A DNA stretch of 33,146 bases from Ramicandelaber brevisporus (GCA_025201865.1 MU602699.1:15400-48545); one strand, 5' to 3'; shown: positions 1-11,029, counted from the stretch's first letter. Made by a program: numbers and translations. Notes: generated by a model not told the origin, from the letters alone.

Positions 1-1985
1 GGAAGCTGTCCTGTCTGGAATGCCTCCTCTTGTTCCTATCGATTTTTAACCCCCCACTATAGCCTTCCTTTTTACTATTTTATTTTTCCGATCGTACTTT
101 TATTTTTGCAGCATATCCATCCTACTTCTCGCCAAAGTTTGCTTTGCCCAACATATCTTTAACACATTATTAATACTATTCATCAAACAAACAGTATCCT
201 ATTCCGACCACATCCGTAGATAGCAATTGATCCATCGCAGTTTCTATTCTCGGCGATACCTCGACTAATTAAGGTATGTGGTACATTCGGTCCTTTGCAC
301 AATAGCTGCGTCACATTTCCATTGACCAGCAAACTTTTCAACAACTCTCCGTGCGACTCTTGTCCACCGACTAACCCAGAGGCGACTGCTTTCTTCGCTG
401 CAAGCTGCTGCTGCTGCTGCCGCCGCCGAGCCAAATATGCGATCCAGCATTTCTAAACCGCAGTAGACATTTTTTTCTGGCGGCAAGTTCGGGTTTATCT
501 GTGGATTGGTTAATTAGCAGAGACTGCCCCCAGCCGTCATTGGCAAGAGAACGACCGCGTGACGCTGCGACGTGATTCTTGAGTTTTCAACATCGATTGG
601 CTTGTTGAAAATTTAACAGCTGGCAGAACTCCGACGTTTCTTTTTTCTTTTTTCCTATTTGCGCCCACCCCAGCCAACCAACCATTCACATTCGCAGCCT
701 TTACCCCCGACTGACATTTTTCTTTCATTTTTGGGCGGGTTGGTCATGCCGTTTTGGTCGCGTGTTCAGCACAGAGAGAAAGAATATCTGCTCGATGCAT
801 ACATAAAAGTCGGTCCTAGTAGTAAACACCCTTTCGCTTCGCATTTTTTTTCTGGCTTCGGTTCAGCCTGTTGTCCTTTTCTTACTAGCCTTGCTATATC
901 TCGTACTGATTTCCCCTTTCCTCTACTCGTTGTCATTGTTGTTTACTATTCCTACTATTACAATTGTTACTGCACTGTTTAGCAGTGAGTAAACAGGACC
1001 TTATTGTCTCGACAGGTACGTCATCATCCCATCCAATCCCATTCCACATCCTTCTCTGTTCCTTTTCCTTTCCCTTTTCCCTTTTTACCATACTACTTGA
1101 GCTTTTCCCTTTTCTCTCTCTCGCTTTTCTCTCTCCCTCTCCCTCCCTGTTTGTTCGCACACAAGCATCCACATCGGCCCAGTTCGTGACAATGTACACA
1201 AACTGACCTACGCTGCTGTGCAAACCGCCTTTTCGACCTCTCTTCCATTCCCATTCCCATTCTCATTCTCGTTCCCATTCCCCATTCTGACAACAAGTAC
1301 AAAACAACATTTCCAGCCTCATCGTCCAACATCAGCAGTTCTCATACTCACTCCTCAACCATCTCCCCACACACACACACATATACACACACCATTCACG
1401 ACAGCAAGTGCTCTTTCATTCTGTCTCGTTCTTTTTTTTCTTACTCTCCCCTCCCCCCCAACAGCACCTCCTTTTGTTCAACTCCCAGTGAATTCAGACT
1501 GTCATCAATAACTGTCTTCGGTGCCTTCGGACTGTATACCCTTTTGTTGTTGTCGCTGTTGTCGTTTTTGTCAGGCGGTGGTGGTTGTGGTGGCAACGTG
1601 TTCGCATTCGACTTCTTCCTTTGCTATTATTACCACTGTTAACTCACATACGACAACGATCATCCATCCCATAGTGAACCTCACATCCTCTCTCTCTTCC
1701 CCCCTTCTTTTTATAGTAGTTGTGGTGCCAACAAATTCATTTATTTTCTCTCTCTTTTACATATTGACTGACTGCATTGCAGCGTCATCTCTTATCTCAT
1801 CCTGCTCATATTCACCCTTCTATACTTTTCCATTTTTACAGTTTGGCTCTTTTTTCTGCCAGCTTGATTCCTATAGTGTTACTAATAATTACAATACTCT
1901 GTTGACTTGTATCCTGATTCTTGTTCCCATATTCGCTGTCATCAAACCCCCTTTTGCATTCAATTTGGTTTGACTTCATCATTCT

Positions 1986-2016
<31 letters not shown>

Positions 2017-2225
2017 GCAGTACCTCCGTCGTCAGTACTATTCTCTATCACCTCCTCTTTCTCTCTTCTCTTTCTATATCTCTCTCTTCTCTCTCTCTCT
2101 CTCGACACAGCCAAGTCTCTAACTTTTTATATCATCAGCAGCAGCAGCAACATCAACATACCAGCAGATCCCCCTTTCTGATACTCGAGTGTTAATCTCC
2201 TCTCTATTCATTACTTTCCCCACCA
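1..2225. other. Upstream non-coding region, strongly pyrimidine-rich on the + strand
   Basis: I see no convincing gene here. Short open frames exist on both strands, but they are low-complexity translations of C/T tracts or of a CAG/CTG run near 400-425 and match no family I recognise. From about 1020 to 2130 the + strand is dominated by C and T (TCTC, TTCC and CCATTC runs). Strong-looking splice donors are visible on the + strand at 274 (GTATGT), 985 (GTGAGT) and 1016 (GTACGT). A polypyrimidine tract followed by ACAG ends at 2110. The stretch may therefore hold the promoter and an intron-bearing 5' leader of the giant gene at 2226; that is inference. Confidence 0.4.
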
Positions 2226-5200
2226 ATGTCAGGAGAGTCTGCTGCTCGTGACGGCGGCTTCCTTGACATTCGGGACTCATCTCATGCGAATGCAGTACTG
2301 GGTGATTATCAATACAATGCCACAACTGATAACAACACTCGCAGATCCATGGGTTCTCAATACGATGATGGCGCCGGTGATCAGTTTGACGAGCGCGACC
2401 GCGCAGCTGCCGCGGCTCAGATTGCCGTTGCTGACTACTCTGCCGCAGTTGCAGCCGCACCAGGCACTGTCCCCATCTCAGTTTCCTCTCCATCCGGCGT
2501 TGCTGGTGCTCATGGCATGCGTTCAGTTGAGCACTTGCACGACAATGTTGTTGTAACGTCCCCAGATGCTCTTCCAACAAAGGAGCGTTTCTACCGTAAG
2601 CGCAAGTACTGGTACTGGTGCATTGGTCTGACGCTTGTATTCTTGGCCATCTTCATCCCGCTTCTCATCTTTGTCATCTTCCCCGCCATTGCCCAGACGA
2701 TTATCAACAAGTCCAAGATGTCATTCAAGACTGCCGATATCACCAATCCTCAAGAGATGTCAATGGACATGGGCTTTGTGTCTGAACTCACTAACACTGG
2801 TCCTTTCCCTGCCACCATTGTGTTTACTGAGCCAGTTCGCATCAGTTGGAACAACAAGCAGCTTGGTCAGGTTGAAATGCCAGAGGCACACGTGTCTGGC
2901 GGCAGTGGCACAGTCAAGGCCCAAACTGTGATGAAGGTTGCCGATGCCGAGACTTTTGGAGATTTTGCACCACACATGCTGACTGATAAGGACTTCACAT
3001 GGCTGCTTGAGGGCAAGATTAATGTGAAGGCTTTGGGATTGACTGCCAAAAACCTGGACTTGAAGAAGGAAGTGACTATTCTTGGTATGGGTGGACTGCA
3101 GAATGTCAAGATTACCAAATTTGATATGCCCAATGACGCTCCCGATGGCAACGGTGCAGTTGTCAAACTGTCTACAGATATGCAGAATCCATCGCCAATT
3201 GCAGTTCAACTTGGTACCATTGACCTGAAGATGTTCTACAAGGATTACACTCTTGGTATTGTGTCTGCAGAAGGTGCAACTCTTGGAAGAGCTGGCACTA
3301 ATCTTGATTTGCAGGGTGTTATTCCACGTCCATCTGACGACAACGGCCGTGCAATCCTGTCTGAATTGTTCTCAAACTATGCATCCAATCGGCCATCAAA
3401 TACCACTGCAGTTGGAGTGTCAGTTAAGCCAGATGGTAAGAACGAAGTGTCATGGTTGAGCAAGGGATTGAAGGCTATGGTGCTGCATGTTCCATTGGCC
3501 CCACCAACCCCAATGCAGTTGATTACTGGAATCAAGATCAACGACATGAACTTGAACTTTGATCCATCCAAGCCATATGCGCCAGTTACATCGTCAAAGT
3601 CAATTGTTGCACAGTACAATATGCCATTTGGATTTACATTGAAGATGAAGGAAGTTGCAAATGACATGACCATTTTCCGTGGCAATAATGAAGTGGTTTC
3701 ATTGAGTGCGCCTTATGCTACAGCAGATAGTGATAAGACTACTATTAAGTTTGCACTGGACAAAATTCCAATGAAGGTGGCTGATAACAACCAGCCAAAC
3801 TTTGATTCATTCTGTACCGATTTGACACTTTCTCAAACTGTTGAATTTACTGTTGCAGGATCAGCATCAACTAAGGCAGACACGCCATTTGGATTGATTA
3901 CATTGTCAGGCATTCCATTCAATGTCAGCTCAAGTCTTGGTGGACTGCAGGGATTCAACTCAGTTCCACCATCTATCAGCAAACTGGATGTCACAGATGG
4001 AACTGAATCTGGACTGAACCTGGATCTGGGATTAGTCATGAGCAATCCATCCCCAATTTCACTCTCATTGAACTCAGATGTTAAGTTCCAAATGGTTTAT
4101 GCCAATGGTGAGGTTGGCTCAGTCACTCTCCCCAAGCTGACTCTCAACAGTGGTGAGAACTCACTGAATGCCTCTTCGCTGTTTACTCCAAACGCCAACC
4201 CTCAAGGTATTGAGCTGCTTAACAGATACTTGAACCAGGTGCCCAAGTCGCCTCTTATCATCAAGGGCACCATGGATTCTGTTGAGATTAAGCCTTTGAA
4301 GGAGGGTATGAGCAAGCTAGCAATTAGTGCCAACATGCCTGGATTGGACAAGAATCTGGTTACTGGAGCCTCATTGGTTGTACCATGGGATTCTGAGAAG
4401 ACCAACTTGGTGTCAGCTGGCGTTGAAATGAGCAATCCATTCAAGGCTGGTTTGACCGTGTTGTCTGTTAACTCTAACATTCAGTCGATGACTACAATGG
4501 GCCAGCTTAACCTGGGAACTGCTGATGTGGATTCATCTCGTGGAGGCTGGAACTCATTTGATGTGCCTGCTCGCGGCTCTGCCAAATCCGCATTGCCTGT
4601 ATCGATGGGTCTCAAGCCAGAGGAACTGATTGCTTTAATCTACTACAATGCACGCGATAGATCTGATGTGGATACTACACTGTTTGTTGGAATGCTGGGT
4701 TTGAGTGATTATAGCGTGCCTGGTGTGCCAATTAACAAGGATGCCGCAGTGACTGCCATGGAGGCTAGCAAGCCCATCAAAGGAAGATCTCGCATTATTC
4801 CACGTGCACTGAACTACGACAGCTTCAACATCCCAGACTTTGTGAAGAATGCATTGAAGAGACTGGCTGCAGATTTGGATATCAAGAGCAACATCCAGGT
4901 TGGTAAATACAAGACACAGATCAATTTGATCCAGAAGGACTTGCTGATTTCTACAGATGACTCGATGAGATTCTTGATTCCCAAGGTCGCTCGTCCAATC
5001 GTGCAGAAGATTGTTAACGGTGCAGTTATGGGAGTGGACACTGTGTTTATGCACGAGGCCAAGGAGACATCGGCCAAGGTGCAGATGGCTGGTAGCATCA
5101 CCAACTCGGGACCATTCTCGGCCAGCTTCAGCTTTGCTGAGCCAATGGAAGTCCACTGGAATGACAAGCCGATTGGTAATGTTAAACTGGAGAGCATTCA

Positions 5201-8200
5201 GAACAAGGCCAATGTTGGTGCCACTTTCAAGCAGGATCCGCTGATGAGCATTACAGATGTTGCTCACATGACTGACTTTGCCAGCTTCATGATGAACAAG
5301 GAATCCTTCAGCTGGGGCTTGAAGTCATCCAATTTGTCGATTGCAGCACTTGGAGTGGAAATTGCCGATGTTAAGTTAGACAAGTCAATCTCGCTGAAGG
5401 GCATGAATGGATTCAAGAACGCAGTCAAGCTCACTTCTTATGATATGCCTGGCGATGTCACTCCTGGTCAGCAGAATGGTATTAAGCTGTCCATTGGCAC
5501 ATCGATGTCTAACCCATCTCAAGTTGGTCTCGAGGTTGGCGATGCCTCGCTGAGTGTTATTGACACTGCATCTGGTTTCATCGTTGGTGAAGTTGGCGCT
5601 AACTCAATGACCATCCAGCCAGTCTCCGACTCAAGCATCACCCTGAATGGCAGACTGCTGCCTCAAACTGAGTCTGACAAGTTGAAGGCTGTTGGCAATC
5701 TGATGGACAAGTATTTGAGTGGAGTTACTCAGCCAATGCAGTCAAAGGGTCTTGGTGTTGTAACTGGCAATTCTACAGTTAGCTGGCTGAACACTGCATT
5801 CAAGACTCTTCAGTTGAATCTGGATTTGCCTGGCTTGCAGAACTTCAAGATTGTTCAGGGTTTGGATTTGGTTACAAACGCAATGAAGTTTACTCCTGAA
5901 ACTGCCTACGCACCTCCGACATCTGCTGGTCCAGTTCGTGCAAACTACAAGCTTCCATTCCCAATCACGCTTGCAGTTCGTAAGATTCAGCAGGATGTCA
6001 CTGTGTTGGACAATGGAGTTGCATTTGCTAGATTGACAACTGGTCAGTTGGATGCTACCAATGATGACAAGACTATTTTCACTTCGTTTGAAAATGTTCC
6101 ATTCTCATTGATCAACAATGGAGCCAAAAACACATTCAACCAGTTCTTGGCAGATGTTACAATGTCAGAAGAGAAGAAGGTCCAGTTGAAGGGCAAGGCT
6201 GTTACAAGTGCAATGACTGGTGTTGGTTTGCTTGACTTGCCTGTGCCGATTGATGTTGAGACTTCGTTCAAGGGTCTCAGAGGACTGATTGCTCCTCCTC
6301 CTGTTGTGAACTCCATTGATGTTATTAGTGGCACACCAACTCAGCTCAACATTAGATTGGACACCAATATCAACAATCCATCCAATGTTAACTTGACTGT
6401 CACTCCTTCAGCCAGCTTTGACTTGACCTACAGCAACCAGAAGGTTGGTGAGGTTGAAATGGATGTCAACTTGCAAATGGGTGACAACCACATGTTCCCA
6501 ATTGCCCATTTCCACCCAACCGGCCCTTCCATCCCTGCTGGTCTTGAGTTCCTTACAAAGAACATCAATGGTGAGAACACCACCTCTGTCATGCAAGGCA
6601 CAATGGGCTCCACCAACGTTGAGTCTCTCAAACTGGCCTTCTCCAAGCTGCGCATCGCTGCTCAGGTCCCAGGTAACCAGGTCAAGCTCCTCAAGACGTC
6701 CAGCTTCAGCATTCTCCCGCCTCCCGCCAAGCTCGGCACTGCCCAGGCTGGCTTCACCATGGTTAACCCGTACACCGCCACCATGTCCATCTTCAAGATC
6801 AAGTCAAACATCACCTACCATGGCGTTCCTCTTGGCTACATTGACACCGATCTCTCCTCGAAGCCATTTGTCTGTGCCGGCAAGTCGGAGGCTACTCGCA
6901 GCGATATCCCGCTCAACCTCAACCTGAACCCGAAGGTGCTGATTGCTTTCATCAAGACTGCTGCCGCCGAGAATGGCGTTGATCTGGGCATTGTTGGCCA
7001 GCTGCTTGACTTGTACCCGAAGGATGACTCTGCCATTAACCCGCAGTCCGCTCACGTCTCTGCTGCTGGCTTCATTGAGAAGCTGAACGCCATTGCCGCC
7101 TCTCCACGTGGTTTGAAGGCTACTGATGGCGCTCGTACTCGTCCATTCTTCAAGCGTGACCAGCGTGATGACATTACCGACATCATTGTGCGTGCCCTGG
7201 CTGGCGTCAAGGTCGACATTGTGCTCCAAGCCGGTGCCACGATGGACAGATACCCGCTGCAGATGACTTACTCCCAGAAGGCCGTTCCACTGTCTGCCGA
7301 CCGCTCTGTCATCTACCTTGTGCAGCTGCTTGGTGGCCCCATTGTCCAGAACATTATGAACAACGCCGTCATGTCCGTTGACTCCGTTGCCATGTCCAAC
7401 CTCCAGGCTACTATGTTCAGTGCTGGTCTCCTGGGTGCCGTCTCCAACGCCGGTCCGCTCGATGCTATCATCACCATTCCAGGCGGCGCCGATGTGTTCT
7501 TCAACAACAAGAAGCTCGGTGTGATGTCTCTCTCTGACATCAATGTGTTTGCTGGCAAGGGTGCCAAGCTCGACGACAAGGCCACCTTCGCCATCTCTGA
7601 TATTGCCGGCTTCGCTCAGTTCACTGGCATCATGATGGGCAGCAAGGACTTCACTTGGACCATCAAGTCCGACAAGGTGCTCGTCAAGGCTCTCGGCTTT
7701 GAGTTCCCCAACGTCAAGCTCACCAAGGACATCAAGCTCAAGGGCTTCGATGGCTTGAACCAGGTTTCCGTCACTCGCTTCGATCTGCCAGGCAATGCTC
7801 CGGGCAACGATGGCATCATCACCACCATGGGTGCCTCCCTGTACAACCCATCCAACATTGCCATTGACCTGGGCAGCGTCCAGTTTGATGTCTATCTGGG
7901 CCACGATGCCGACACTGGTAAGCTCATCAACCTGGGCCGCGTCCACTCTGACACTAGCATGGCTCTCAAGGCTGAGTCCAACAACACCATCTCGATGACC
8001 GGTACCCTCAAGCGCCAGTCCGACTCGAATGCATTGGCCAAGATCTCGGAGATGTTCAACAACTTCTTGGGTGGCAAGCCAAGCGATATTGAGATCAAGG
8101 GTGTTTCCGTGCTGCCACCTGGCGCCAGCGCTCCACCACCATGGCTGCAAGCTCCATTCACGCACCTCATTATTGCTCTCATTCTGCCTGGCTACGGTCA

Positions 8201-9491
8201 ACTGCCTGGCCAGAAGCCTGAGAACATTATCCGCTCCATTGACATGCAGGACCTCACGCTCAAGTTCTCTGCCAAGGATCCATGGAACGCCGTTGCTAGC
8301 AACAACCAGTCTATCGCCACGTACAAGCTTCCGTTCAACATTCCAGTCGACATCCAGCGCGTTGGCTTCGGCATCGACATGGTTGAAGGCGGAACTCCAG
8401 CTGCCCACCTCGATGTCCCAGTTGGCCCAGCTCGCACCAGCGGCAACCTCATCTACATGTCGTTCAAGGACACCAAGCTGGCTGTGCCTGACAGTGGCCG
8501 CAGCGCGATGCAGGCTCTGACCCGCGACCTGACCCTGTCCACCAGCAAGACCTTCCGCTTGAAGGGCAAGGCTGGCTCGGCTGTTGGCACTGGTGTTGGT
8601 CTGCTCAACCTCGACTTGCCGATTGACGTCGACACCACGCTCAAGGGTCTGCAGGGTCTCAAGGCCAAGGCTCCAACCGTCAGCAACATCAAGATCACCG
8701 GCGGCACCAACCAGTACTTGATCATGACGCTGGACACCACCATGTACAACCCGTCCAACATTGATCTCATTACTGATGGCACCACCAAGCTCGCCGTTGC
8801 CAACTCTGAGACCGAGCTCGGCTCTGTCCTGCTGGAGAACCTGCGCCTCGTTCCTGGCGACAACTCTGCCAAGGCTGTGATGCACCTCGAGCCTGCCAAC
8901 AAGGCAGCTGGCCAAGAGTTTATGAACCAGTTCCTGGCTGGCAAGACCCTCGGTGTCAACCTCCACGGCACGTCTGACTCCTCTCCGATTGGTCCGCTCC
9001 AGGCTGCGTTTGCTGCGGTTGCTCTCCAGACCACCATTCCAGGTATGGCCGCCAAGTTCATTGACCACACCGTCACGTACATTCTTGATCTGGCCGAGCT
9101 CCTCAAGGGCGGCAGCGCCATGACCGCCGAGATCTTCATGCTGAACCCATTCGACTCCAAGATTTTCGTCGTCTCCGTTGACGAGTCGTCCATTAAGCTC
9201 AAGGGCGACGAAATTGCCACTTTGGACCGCCAAGCTAAGCCAAACCCACCAGTGCAAATGGCTCCAAAGGGCAACGGCAGAGTTGTTGTTGATCTCAAGC
9301 CAAACATTCTCAATGTGCTCAAGCACCCAGAGCTCATTGGCTCCTTGCTCACCGGCCAGCCAGTTCCACTTGACCTGACGTTCGTTATCACCAATGTCTT
9401 GGGAGACAGCCCGGCCTCCGGCTTTGCCAACAGACCGTCCTTGGCACAGAGTGGCGTTCCAAACTACATGAAACTTGGCAGTCACCCTTAA
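2226..9491 (+). CDS. Giant Tag1/DUF3712-like single-pass membrane protein with three long repeats
   Basis: The product has 2421 residues from one uninterrupted frame. Residues 1-120 are polar and probably cytosolic. A basic stretch (RFYRKRK, about 121-127) precedes one membrane span at about 129-158. Nearly everything after it would lie outside the cytosol (lumen or cell surface). The remainder is three homologous units starting near residues 165, 935 and 1716. Each carries sentences such as NTGPF/NSGPF/NAGPL, a D/E-x-FTW/FSW element, a 'FDMP/YDMP/FDLP' element, and repeated 'NPSP/NPSN/NPSQ' motifs. These resemble the LEA-2-like beta-sandwich domains of the fungal Tag1/DUF3712 group; yeast Tag1 is a vacuolar membrane protein linked to autophagy termination. 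This protein is several times longer than yeast Tag1, so the vacuolar role is only an analogy. Codon use changes sharply near 6480-6600. The start ATG has a clean upstream context (CCCCACCAATG). Confidence 0.72.
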   Translation: MSGESAARDGGFLDIRDSSHANAVLGDYQYNATTDNNTRRSMGSQYDDGAGDQFDERDRAAAAAQIAVADYSAAVAAAPGTVPISVSSPSGVAGAHGMRSVEHLHDNVVVTSPDALPTKERFYRKRKYWYWCIGLTLVFLAIFIPLLIFVIFPAIAQTIINKSKMSFKTADITNPQEMSMDMGFVSELTNTGPFPATIVFTEPVRISWNNKQLGQVEMPEAHVSGGSGTVKAQTVMKVADAETFGDFAPHMLTDKDFTWLLEGKINVKALGLTAKNLDLKKEVTILGMGGLQNVKITKFDMPNDAPDGNGAVVKLSTDMQNPSPIAVQLGTIDLKMFYKDYTLGIVSAEGATLGRAGTNLDLQGVIPRPSDDNGRAILSELFSNYASNRPSNTTAVGVSVKPDGKNEVSWLSKGLKAMVLHVPLAPPTPMQLITGIKINDMNLNFDPSKPYAPVTSSKSIVAQYNMPFGFTLKMKEVANDMTIFRGNNEVVSLSAPYATADSDKTTIKFALDKIPMKVADNNQPNFDSFCTDLTLSQTVEFTVAGSASTKADTPFGLITLSGIPFNVSSSLGGLQGFNSVPPSISKLDVTDGTESGLNLDLGLVMSNPSPISLSLNSDVKFQMVYANGEVGSVTLPKLTLNSGENSLNASSLFTPNANPQGIELLNRYLNQVPKSPLIIKGTMDSVEIKPLKEGMSKLAISANMPGLDKNLVTGASLVVPWDSEKTNLVSAGVEMSNPFKAGLTVLSVNSNIQSMTTMGQLNLGTADVDSSRGGWNSFDVPARGSAKSALPVSMGLKPEELIALIYYNARDRSDVDTTLFVGMLGLSDYSVPGVPINKDAAVTAMEASKPIKGRSRIIPRALNYDSFNIPDFVKNALKRLAADLDIKSNIQVGKYKTQINLIQKDLLISTDDSMRFLIPKVARPIVQKIVNGAVMGVDTVFMHEAKETSAKVQMAGSITNSGPFSASFSFAEPMEVHWNDKPIGNVKLESIQNKANVGATFKQDPLMSITDVAHMTDFASFMMNKESFSWGLKSSNLSIAALGVEIADVKLDKSISLKGMNGFKNAVKLTSYDMPGDVTPGQQNGIKLSIGTSMSNPSQVGLEVGDASLSVIDTASGFIVGEVGANSMTIQPVSDSSITLNGRLLPQTESDKLKAVGNLMDKYLSGVTQPMQSKGLGVVTGNSTVSWLNTAFKTLQLNLDLPGLQNFKIVQGLDLVTNAMKFTPETAYAPPTSAGPVRANYKLPFPITLAVRKIQQDVTVLDNGVAFARLTTGQLDATNDDKTIFTSFENVPFSLINNGAKNTFNQFLADVTMSEEKKVQLKGKAVTSAMTGVGLLDLPVPIDVETSFKGLRGLIAPPPVVNSIDVISGTPTQLNIRLDTNINNPSNVNLTVTPSASFDLTYSNQKVGEVEMDVNLQMGDNHMFPIAHFHPTGPSIPAGLEFLTKNINGENTTSVMQGTMGSTNVESLKLAFSKLRIAAQVPGNQVKLLKTSSFSILPPPAKLGTAQAGFTMVNPYTATMSIFKIKSNITYHGVPLGYIDTDLSSKPFVCAGKSEATRSDIPLNLNLNPKVLIAFIKTAAAENGVDLGIVGQLLDLYPKDDSAINPQSAHVSAAGFIEKLNAIAASPRGLKATDGARTRPFFKRDQRDDITDIIVRALAGVKVDIVLQAGATMDRYPLQMTYSQKAVPLSADRSVIYLVQLLGGPIVQNIMNNAVMSVDSVAMSNLQATMFSAGLLGAVSNAGPLDAIITIPGGADVFFNNKKLGVMSLSDINVFAGKGAKLDDKATFAISDIAGFAQFTGIMMGSKDFTWTIKSDKVLVKALGFEFPNVKLTKDIKLKGFDGLNQVSVTRFDLPGNAPGNDGIITTMGASLYNPSNIAIDLGSVQFDVYLGHDADTGKLINLGRVHSDTSMALKAESNNTISMTGTLKRQSDSNALAKISEMFNNFLGGKPSDIEIKGVSVLPPGASAPPPWLQAPFTHLIIALILPGYGQLPGQKPENIIRSIDMQDLTLKFSAKDPWNAVASNNQSIATYKLPFNIPVDIQRVGFGIDMVEGGTPAAHLDVPVGPARTSGNLIYMSFKDTKLAVPDSGRSAMQALTRDLTLSTSKTFRLKGKAGSAVGTGVGLLNLDLPIDVDTTLKGLQGLKAKAPTVSNIKITGGTNQYLIMTLDTTMYNPSNIDLITDGTTKLAVANSETELGSVLLENLRLVPGDNSAKAVMHLEPANKAAGQEFMNQFLAGKTLGVNLHGTSDSSPIGPLQAAFAAVALQTTIPGMAAKFIDHTVTYILDLAELLKGGSAMTAEIFMLNPFDSKIFVVSVDESSIKLKGDEIATLDRQAKPNPPVQMAPKGNGRVVVDLKPNILNVLKHPELIGSLLTGQPVPLDLTFVITNVLGDSPASGFANRPSLAQSGVPNYMKLGSHP

Positions 9492-9790
9492 GTATTTGCC
9501 TCCGTTGTTTTGTTTTTTTGTCTACTTTGCTAATTTCTCAATCTCATTACTCTTTCCATTTACTTGTTCTTTTTCTTACGTACTTCACTTTCTTTAGTTT
9601 ATTCTTTTCTCTTCTCATTTTTCAATCTTCGCACCCACATCTTTTTTCAAAACAATACTGCTCCATTTGGTTGTTTTTATAATACTCGAGTGAGTGAGTG
9701 AGTTAGTTAGTGAGTGAGTTAGTTAGCTAGAGTAGTAAAGAAAATCAATCAATTAAATAAGAAAAGAAAACTAGAATGAAGTTGTGGCAT
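9492..9790. other. Convergent 3' intergenic region
   Basis: This AT-rich gap lies between the 3' ends of the giant membrane protein (+) and Cyp40 (-). It holds a GAGT/TTAG tetranucleotide run at 9688-9730. An ATTAAA at 9752-9757 is a possible + strand polyadenylation signal. TTTATT at 9598-9603 reads AATAAA on the minus strand and could serve Cyp40. No gene is seen. Confidence 0.5.
9688..9730. repeat. GAGT/TTAG tetranucleotide microsatellite
   Basis: Runs of GAGT alternate with GTTA in a 4-bp register within the convergent 3' intergenic region. It looks like an ordinary microsatellite. Confidence 0.7.
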
Positions 9791-11029
9791 TTAGCTTGAG
9801 AACATGCGCTGATACATCTTCTTCTCCTTCTCCTGCGCATCCTTGATGGCCTTGGTGACACGGTTGAGCTCTGCGGTGAGCTGCTTGTCGCCTGGAACCA
9901 GCTTCAATCCCATTTCAAAGTCGCGCTGTGCATTGACATATGCCTTCAAGCCCAAGTTAGCCGTACCGCGGCGGTAGAATGCCTTTGCACGCTGACCATC
10001 CGAAACAGTTCTTCCAGTCTGATTCATATCAATCACAGCGCTTGCAAACTTGACTGCCAGGTCAAACTCACTCAGCTTGATTGCACACTGCGCAGCGTTC
10101 AAGTTTGCCGACACTGCTTCTTCCGTCAGAAGCGGCTGCAGCTCCTCTTCAAACTTTTTGCGCTGCTCCTCAGCCATGCCATCGTGTTCCAAATAGCGGT
10201 TCTCATCCAGATACCGCACTGCCTTGGCATACTTGGCAATCGCCAGCTGATAGTTGCCCTTCTTGAAAATGGCATTGCCCAGCAAACGAATCGACTTGCC
10301 AGCCTCCAGCGACACTTCTGGATCAACCTGATCGTCATTGTAATCCACAGTGTAGTCTGGATACTCGTCCAGCTTCAGCGATGGATCTTCAGCCAAAATC
10401 GCTTCAATTCCATCACCCACAAGCAATGCACGAGCAGCAGCCTTCAAATCATAGTCTGCTGGCAGCTCTCCGCAATCGTCAATCACCACATCCAGATACG
10501 GCTTGTCGCCAGACGCCGTCTTAGTATATTCGATAGCGCGCACAATGTCACGTCCAACCAGCATCTTGCCGAACACAACATGCTTGCCGTCCAAATGAGG
10601 AGTCTTGACGGTTGTGACGAAAAACTGCGATCCATTAGTATTCGCACCAGCATTGGCCATGCTCAGCAAAAATGGCTCCGAGTGCTTCAGCTCAAAGTTC
10701 TCATCCTCAAACTTGTCGCCATAGATGCTCTCGCCACCAGTGCCATTGAACCGAGTGAAGTCGCCACCTTGAATCATAAAGTTCTTGATGACGCGGTGGA
10801 ACGTGCTGCCCTTGTAATGCAGTGGAACACCAGCGGCCGTAGAGCAAGAGCCCTTTTCGCCGGTGCACAGAGCGCGAAAGTTCTCGGCGGTGCGAGGCGT
10901 GACATCGGCGAAGAGCTCAAAGATAACGCGGCCGAGAGGCTTGGAGCCGATGGAGATGTCAAAGAACACCTTTGGGTTCGATGGGTCACGCGGTGTGAAC
11001 GGCTCGACTGTGAAAGCTGTGGAAGTCAT
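9791..11029 (-). CDS. CPR6: Cyclophilin-40 type peptidyl-prolyl isomerase with TPR domain (Hsp90 co-chaperone)
   Basis: The 412-residue product has the Cyp40 layout. A cyclophilin domain spans about 19-187 and three TPR repeats span about 244-395. It would catalyse proline cis-trans isomerisation and dock on the C-terminal tail of Hsp90 in the cytosol. Active-site residues are in place: Arg79 in FHRV, Phe84, Gln87 in MIQGG, Gln135 and Phe137 in GSQFF, and His150. The position of CypA Trp121 is His145 (HLDGKH), the substitution typical of Cyp40 proteins, which lowers cyclosporin affinity. A perfect three-unit heat-shock element lies about 209 bp upstream, as expected for an HSF1 target. The leader contains a CAA run 72-91 bp before the start. 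The equivalent yeast paralogues are CPR6 and CPR7; choosing between them from sequence alone is not possible. Confidence 0.95.
   Translation of the reverse strand: MTSTAFTVEPFTPRDPSNPKVFFDISIGSKPLGRVIFELFADVTPRTAENFRALCTGEKGSCSTAAGVPLHYKGSTFHRVIKNFMIQGGDFTRFNGTGGESIYGDKFEDENFELKHSEPFLLSMANAGANTNGSQFFVTTVKTPHLDGKHVVFGKMLVGRDIVRAIEYTKTASGDKPYLDVVIDDCGELPADYDLKAAARALLVGDGIEAILAEDPSLKLDEYPDYTVDYNDDQVDPEVSLEAGKSIRLLGNAIFKKGNYQLAIAKYAKAVRYLDENRYLEHDGMAEEQRKKFEEELQPLLTEEAVSANLNAAQCAIKLSEFDLAVKFASAVIDMNQTGRTVSDGQRAKAFYRRGTANLGLKAYVNAQRDFEMGLKLVPGDKQLTAELNRVTKAIKDAQEKEKKMYQRMFSS

Noticed and set aside
183..486. Minus-strand frames with polyGln or polyAla at 183-434 and 265-486
   Set aside because: The polyQ/polyA comes from one CAG/CTG run. 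The rest is not protein-like, and most start codons are non-ATG.
1521..1973. 150-codon + strand frame upstream of the giant gene
   Set aside because: It translates pyrimidine-rich DNA into Cys/Ser/Phe/Leu-rich low complexity, with no family match.
6804..9485. 893-codon open frame on the minus strand, antisense to the giant gene
   Set aside because: It is a shadow of the C/G-ending codon bias in the 3' part of the giant gene. Its translation has no domain character, while the sense strand shows clear repeated domains.
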